From positions 1 to 18,375 of the forward strand of contig CAZVCC010000060.1 of NCBI GenBank assembly GCA_964626015.1: 18,375 nt of DNA, written 5' to 3'. Under the pieces are notes generated by a model. That model made no database searches. It was not told where the DNA came from and worked only from the letters and a program-made list of their open reading frames with translations. The position numbers and the translations under genes were made by a program. The DNA is from CAIKZJ01 sp964626015 (GTDB lineage: Bacteria > Bacteroidota > Ignavibacteria > Tepidaquicellales > Tepidaquicellaceae). Shown here piece by piece: positions 14,252 to 18,375 of this stretch. Each line of letters starts with the position of its first letter. Positions within the stretch are counted from its first letter, which is position 1.

Positions 14252-16852
14252 TTACTTTTCTATCTTATTTATAAGAAATTCTATGTCACTAATGCTGTCA
14301 CCGTCTTCTAAAGACTTTACTTTAATGTAATAAATCTTCTTAACATCCTTATATCCCCTTCTCGTTAAATCTTCAGATTTTAAATAAACTTTGTATTTGC
14401 CGGGCGGAACGTCGTCGAAAATAAATTCTCCGTCAGAAAATGTTTGCGTCACTGAATGTATAACTCCCTCCTTCGTTTCAAGAATTACTTCCATTCCCGA
14501 AACTCCCTTTCTTCCTCTTCCATCAAACTGGTTAACATAACCGGAAACCATCCCTGTTATATATACCGGTACGGGTATCATTTTGAACCTGCTCGGGTCA
14601 GTATATATAGAATAAGTTTTATACTTTGGTCTGTACAGCGGATTATCGAACGTCATCGGGTTTATATGAAGATTATAATAACTGTACGGGTCAAGGTCTG
14701 TAAACCATACGTTTTTATCATCCTGATATTTAACCGCATGCCCAGATTCCATTTTAACCTCAAGCTGCGATTCAAGTATTTTATCGCAGCAGTCAAACAT
14801 ATTATTATTATTTCTTTCAAGATATGGTACAAATGTTAATCCTGCCCTGTTTGAAAGGTATCTGTTGTCCGTTATAAACTTATTCTTAAAATCATCAAAC
14901 CCTATTGAACCGTAAAAACTCTGTTGAATTTCCCATCCTGATTTGTCGGTCCTGTAGTTTGTACTCATACTCGTAAATGGCAGGTAGAATCTAAAATTAA
15001 CAGCACCCGAATAATTGTCTTGAATAAAATCCTTCGAAACAGAAAGACTTATCCAACCGGCATTGAAAACACTTTTGTCGATGTAAATACCTGTTCTCAT
15101 AACCTTACTGTTTAAATGGTCTATGTCCGTTTGGTTCCGAATAATCATATCATCAAAAAGTCTGTATGAAAGTAATAGATTAGAAACGAGATAGTCATTT
15201 CTGTATGAATCATTATACTGTTGAAATATGCTGCTTAACTGAGCACTTCCCTGAAATCTCCCGTAATTCAAAAACAAACCCGGATATATAAAAAGCTGTT
15301 TACCGTTTGACCTTAGTATTTCACTCGCATTGAGCCTGAAGTTTGACGAAAAACCACCGGATGTAACAGGTACAAAAAATGACAAGTTCTTCTCCTCTTT
15401 AATTGCTCCGGGATTAAAATAACTGTTTTCTTCATATCTGATGTAATTAATTTCTGCGGATGCTTGAGAAGGCAAAAGTAAATTAAGAGAGGCTCTTCCT
15501 CTGTATTTTGCAAAATACTGTCCGCTTAAAATTAAACCGTCTAATATTTTTAATGATAGATTAGCATTTGGATAGTTTCTCGGAACGTCTGCATTATCCA
15601 AATAGGTATTACCCGCTCCTAATGTTAGGAAAGAAGTTATACCATAGTTAAAATTGGCTTCTGATAGTAGATTACGTCTTTCAGTCTTCTCTCTTCCAGC
15701 ACTTATATAGTATTCGAATTCGCCGGAAGGTAAGAAAGTATAAGGAACCTGTATAACCCTGTCCGAAGTCTGTATTTCCCCCGAAGGTCCATAATATTTT
15801 AGTGTTATAAAATTTGAGCCGTAAAGCAAAGGTATAGTAAACTCAAAATATCCGCTTTCGTTAGCTCTTGTGTACGCTATCATTTCATTGTTTACGTACA
15901 ATTCAACCTCCCAGTTTGGATATATCTGGTCGAATATCTTGTAACCTCCAAGAATCTTCCTCGATATTGGAGGAGCATTCGTAAGCTGTACTCCCTGAAC
16001 ACTCGAGAACAATCCTGATACAGGATTAATATCTCCTGCAATTCCCTGTTTGAACCAGCTCTCTTCGGTTACGAACCTCCACCTCAGAAAAGAATTATCC
16101 AGGTCAACCGCATTATCCTTGTTACCGAACAAATTTACGTTTAAATCTCCTCCGATTAGTTCATTTCCCAGTGCTATATTATAATTGTAATAATCTCTAT
16201 TTGGATTAGAATAAGAGTAAGTTAACTGCCAGTCGAGAAATCCAAGCCCGAGTATCTTTCGCTCCCTCGGTATTATAACGTCAGGTTTCGTGATTCCCGT
16301 TTCTGTGTAAGGATTAATGTTTCTTAAAGTTATTCTTTGTTGTTCAAGAGTGTACGGTAGTGTGTTTTTTGAATTCATATAAATGCTCATTCTTTTCATA
16401 TCAACATTCATATCTATTTCGAATATCTTCTTGAATAAATCGCTTTTCATGTATAGGTCGGTTTCGTTAACGTAAAAATCTGACCTTTGGACGAGCACTT
16501 CCCTTCCCTTAATCTCTGCTCTCAATTCATTTACGTCAATAAAATAGGTATTATTTTCATCAATGAAGAAGCCAGTAGCTGTGAAATTGTTCTTAACGAG
16601 GTTTACGTTTACTTTCACGGTTTTAAGCAGGTCTGCAAGCGGTATGTATACATCATTTTCATTCGCGAAAACGTTTACATTAATTAATCCGACCTTTTCA
16701 ATGTTAATTTGCATCGGAATTTCTTCTGCATCAGGATTGTTTTTCAGCGTATCTTCCTGTTTTGATGCGAAAAGACTACTCGGAGAGAATAAAAATAAAA
16801 TTAATGCAGTTATACAAACTATATAGAAAAATCTAAAAGCATAAATTGTCAT
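14252..16852 (-). CDS. Usher-like outer-membrane assembly protein
   Basis: A signal peptide is cleaved near residue 29 (SLFA). The periplasmic N-terminal domain (about 48-165) carries the repeated pattern YIPLADLLKTVKVNV and YFIDVNELRAEIKG. The barrel begins near residue 200 with many short amphipathic strands. Residues about 314-385, from WEVELYVNNEMIAYTRANESG through IPLLYGSN, YYGPSGE and ending in FLPSGEFEYYISAG, match the conserved usher segment around the plug. After the barrel come two beta-sandwich domains: about 695-765 (ERNNNNMFDCCDKILES) and 767-855, the latter of carboxypeptidase-regulatory type (GVSGMEVILE, FSDGEFIFDDVPPGKYKVYL). At 866 residues it is usher-sized. It follows the chaperone by 6 bases. 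It would form the pore through which subunits cross and polymerise. It is closer in style to alternate (CS1/CooC-like) ushers than to PapC; this is a judgement by eye. Confidence 0.75.
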   Translation of the reverse strand: MTIYAFRFFYIVCITALILFLFSPSSLFASKQEDTLKNNPDAEEIPMQINIEKVGLINVNVFANENDVYIPLADLLKTVKVNVNLVKNNFTATGFFIDENNTYFIDVNELRAEIKGREVLVQRSDFYVNETDLYMKSDLFKKIFEIDMNVDMKRMSIYMNSKNTLPYTLEQQRITLRNINPYTETGITKPDVIIPRERKILGLGFLDWQLTYSYSNPNRDYYNYNIALGNELIGGDLNVNLFGNKDNAVDLDNSFLRWRFVTEESWFKQGIAGDINPVSGLFSSVQGVQLTNAPPISRKILGGYKIFDQIYPNWEVELYVNNEMIAYTRANESGYFEFTIPLLYGSNFITLKYYGPSGEIQTSDRVIQVPYTFLPSGEFEYYISAGREKTERRNLLSEANFNYGITSFLTLGAGNTYLDNADVPRNYPNANLSLKILDGLILSGQYFAKYRGRASLNLLLPSQASAEINYIRYEENSYFNPGAIKEEKNLSFFVPVTSGGFSSNFRLNASEILRSNGKQLFIYPGLFLNYGRFQGSAQLSSIFQQYNDSYRNDYLVSNLLLSYRLFDDMIIRNQTDIDHLNSKVMRTGIYIDKSVFNAGWISLSVSKDFIQDNYSGAVNFRFYLPFTSMSTNYRTDKSGWEIQQSFYGSIGFDDFKNKFITDNRYLSNRAGLTFVPYLERNNNNMFDCCDKILESQLEVKMESGHAVKYQDDKNVWFTDLDPYSYYNLHINPMTFDNPLYRPKYKTYSIYTDPSRFKMIPVPVYITGMVSGYVNQFDGRGRKGVSGMEVILETKEGVIHSVTQTFSDGEFIFDDVPPGKYKVYLKSEDLTRRGYKDVKKIYYIKVKSLEDGDSISDIEFLINKIEK

Positions 16853-16858
16853 ATACTT

Positions 16859-17683
16859 TTAATTGACGCTGATCTGTATTTTCTTGTTTATTGTGTTGCC
16901 TTTTATTATTGTGCCGCTTTGTTCTTTTCGGTCGGTGTTCAGCTCAAGCTCGACTGTGTAATTGCCTTTCTTTATACCCGGTACTTCTAAAATCACTTTC
17001 TTCAGTAATGAATAATAAACTGCAAATTCCTGCTCTGTCTCGCTCACTACGTCATTACTGCTGTTGTAAACCTTTGCAATAAGATTACCTATATAAGCAC
17101 TGTTTCCTTCCCTTTTCATATCAGCGGAAATTATTATTTTGTCGTTTTCATAAACAGCATCGAATGATAATAAATTAATCGATGTTGATGATTTTCCTTT
17201 CCTGTAATTTAAAGCAATAACTGTCTGGAATTTTACCGAGAGTCCTACTCCAATCTGAGGATTCTCAGTTGTGTCTTCCGTACTCACAGCCTGCGATGAA
17301 ATTATCGGTCTTCCCCAGTATTCACCCTCTTTCAGACCTTTTGGCGGTTTAGCTACTACTCGTACAGTTTGTTCTTCCTGCGGTTTTAGCATGAATTTCC
17401 TTGGGAAAAAATTTATCCATTCTACTGCCGAGGGGTCATTTGCAGTGACATTTTCAGGAAAGTAAATGTTAATATTTCCTGTTGAATCCGATACAGGATA
17501 TCCATATTTCATTTCTATGCTTACTTCCCATGTCGATGTTAATGAATTATTCCTTATCAGCAGATATCCGTTCTTATTCGCATCATTCATGTGCAAAGAT
17601 ACAGGAGCAACCGTCACTTGTGAATAACATTCGTAAGCGGCAAACACAAGAATAATAATAAATATAATTCTCATTTTATTCAT
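16859..17683 (-). CDS. PapD-like periplasmic fimbrial chaperone
   Basis: A signal peptide ends about at CYS-Q22. Two immunoglobulin-like domains follow. The first (about 22-165) has VTVAPVSLHM, LLIRNNS, then FFPRKFMLKPQEEQTVRVVAKP (residues 92-113) and EGEYWGRPIIS, which parallels the conserved proline-glutamine-threonine-valine-arginine block of PapD-family chaperones. FQTVIALNYRKGK at 152-164 aligns with the strand that carries the basic cleft residue in PapD. The second domain (about 168-270) has regular beta strands. Such chaperones complete the fold of pilin subunits by donor-strand complementation and deliver them to the usher. The gene lies between subunit B (3-base gap) and the usher (6-base gap), a compact operon. 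Confidence 0.82.
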   Translation of the reverse strand: MNKMRIIFIIILVFAAYECYSQVTVAPVSLHMNDANKNGYLLIRNNSLTSTWEVSIEMKYGYPVSDSTGNINIYFPENVTANDPSAVEWINFFPRKFMLKPQEEQTVRVVAKPPKGLKEGEYWGRPIISSQAVSTEDTTENPQIGVGLSVKFQTVIALNYRKGKSSTSINLLSFDAVYENDKIIISADMKREGNSAYIGNLIAKVYNSSNDVVSETEQEFAVYYSLLKKVILEVPGIKKGNYTVELELNTDRKEQSGTIIKGNTINKKIQISVN

Positions 17684-17686
17684 AGT

Positions 17687-18151
17687 CTAATTTCCTAAGT
17701 TTGTAAATGTTAGTATTATTGAACCACTGTAAGTACCACCCGCCTGAGTAGTTGGTGTATTTATAACACCTCCTAATCGAATATACCAGTCCTTCGTTTT
17801 GCCTGTTTCTCTATAAATCGTAGTTCCTGCATAAGGATCAAAACTTGTACCTAAAGTACCATCATTTGAATTATTACTTTTTGTTGCAGTAAAGGTTATC
17901 GGAAGGCTATTACTACCCGACGACAAATGAGTCGGAAGAGAAAAAGTAACTGAAATCGTTGTCCAATTACTTGTTATTGTAACACTTATCCTGCCTGCAT
18001 CTGAATTCGTCGTTAATACTGTACTTGAAAAACCCGGAATTATTAAAGGGAATACTAAATTCCTTACACTCCATACTTCAACATCTGTATCTGATTGAGA
18101 GTAAGCAATTAAATTGCAGAAAAAAATTAATATAAAGATGACACTTCTCAT
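17687..18151 (-). CDS. DUF4402 secreted subunit B, short N terminus
   Basis: A signal peptide ends about at AYS, leaving QSDTDVEVWSVRNLVFPLIIPG. It is a paralogue of subunit A: SNSLPITFTATKS matches ANTMPITFSSTDA, and the end RLGGVINTPTTQAGGTY, then SGSIILTFTNLGN, matches the end of A. Up to the shared Leu before the [IV]PG motif the mature protein has 13 residues against 23 in A, so it lacks about 10 N-terminal residues. The mature part has no cysteine. It heads the operon with chaperone and usher and follows a terminator. It may be the tip or initiating subunit. The TAG stop is 3 bases from the chaperone ATG. Confidence 0.78.
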   Translation of the reverse strand: MRSVIFILIFFCNLIAYSQSDTDVEVWSVRNLVFPLIIPGFSSTVLTTNSDAGRISVTITSNWTTISVTFSLPTHLSSGSNSLPITFTATKSNNSNDGTLGTSFDPYAGTTIYRETGKTKDWYIRLGGVINTPTTQAGGTYSGSIILTFTNLGN

Positions 18152-18213
18152 TTTACAAGTTTTATTACAATATAATATCGGAATAATTTATGATTTTTAA
18201 AACATCAATCAAC

Positions 18214-18242
18214 AAAAAAAGCCGGCTCATGGCAAGCCGGCT
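18214..18242 (-). terminator. Rho-independent terminator after the third DUF4402 gene
   Basis: AGCCGGCT (18220-18227) pairs with the identical self-complementary AGCCGGCT (18235-18242) across CATGGCA. On the minus strand it is followed by seven U residues. It would stop most transcripts of the upstream subunit before gene B. Confidence 0.85.
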
Positions 18243-18264
18243 ATTGTTTTAATTTATATTCCCC

Positions 18265-18375
18265 TTAGTTTGTCGTGTACTGAAGAGATATTGTAACCGG
18301 TGCAGTGTACTGACCGGCTTCCTGTGTTGACGAAGGTGTAACTGTTCCGCCTAATACTATTTCCATCGCTCCGTT
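18265..18375 (-). CDS. DUF4402 secreted subunit C (partial, C terminus only)
   Basis: The last 36 codons read NGAMEIVLGGTVTPSS then TQEAGQYTAPVTISLQYTTN and a TAA stop; the gene enters from the right edge. The LGGTVTPS and GQYTAPVTISLQY pattern matches the C termini of subunits A and B, and A more closely (FLGGKVTPS, GLYTASITVNLEY). Its own terminator lies just downstream. It is probably the major subunit, transcribed strongly ahead of the B-chaperone-usher genes. Confidence 0.8.
   Translation of the reverse strand, partial: NGAMEIVLGGTVTPSSTQEAGQYTAPVTISLQYTTN

Overview
The window is AT-rich DNA with an FCB-group (Bacteroidota/Ignavibacteriota/Chlorobiota-like) flavour. The evidence is a two-subunit KorAB 2-oxoacid:ferredoxin oxidoreductase, a PorV/PorQ-type outer-membrane protein, DUF4402 proteins, mixed use of Shine-Dalgarno sites, and two candidate promoters with a TAnnTTTG-like -7 element. 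Ignavibacteriota is my best guess from gene content and style; no marker in the window settles it.

Layout, left to right. (1) 1-280: the last 24 codons of a + strand beta-barrel-like protein and two opposed terminators. (2) 281-3240, minus: korA-korB, led by a TTG-started korA. (3) 3251-4860, minus: the rpsF-ssb-rplI cluster, with a GC-rich perfect hairpin between ssb and rplI where rpsR is often found, then a terminator and tRNA-Leu(GAG). (4) 5157-7500: a membrane-anchored metallophosphoesterase (+) converging on a soluble PAS histidine kinase (-). (5) 7501-8058: a gene-free but highly structured stretch. It has a 28-bp near-perfect palindrome beside the kinase start, overlapping inverted repeats, two GGCATT hairpins inside a possible MITE-like element, and a 12-unit array with an exact 11-bp period. 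(6) 8059-11831, minus: a tight S9 peptidase-radC-dnaJ-like operon. (7) 12200-13231, plus: a PorV/PorQ-like protein. (8) 13354-18375, minus: a surface-fibre locus with three DUF4402 subunits (the third cut by the window edge), a periplasmic PapD-like chaperone and an 866-residue usher-like outer-membrane protein.

The main discovery candidate is region 8. The gene order is subunit - terminator - short subunit - chaperone - usher - spacer with twin palindromes - subunit. That is what a chaperone-usher fimbria would look like in a lineage where DUF4402 proteins replace the classical pilin families. The subunits share a C-terminal strand pattern and have no cysteine in the parts I can read, and the middle one has a mature N terminus about 10 residues shorter, as expected of a tip subunit. 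Function here is inferred from domain-like motifs and gene order; nothing shows that fibres are made.

The rest is mostly housekeeping: central carbon metabolism (reductive or anaerobic 2-oxoacid use), ribosomal proteins, single-stranded DNA binding, proteostasis and signalling.
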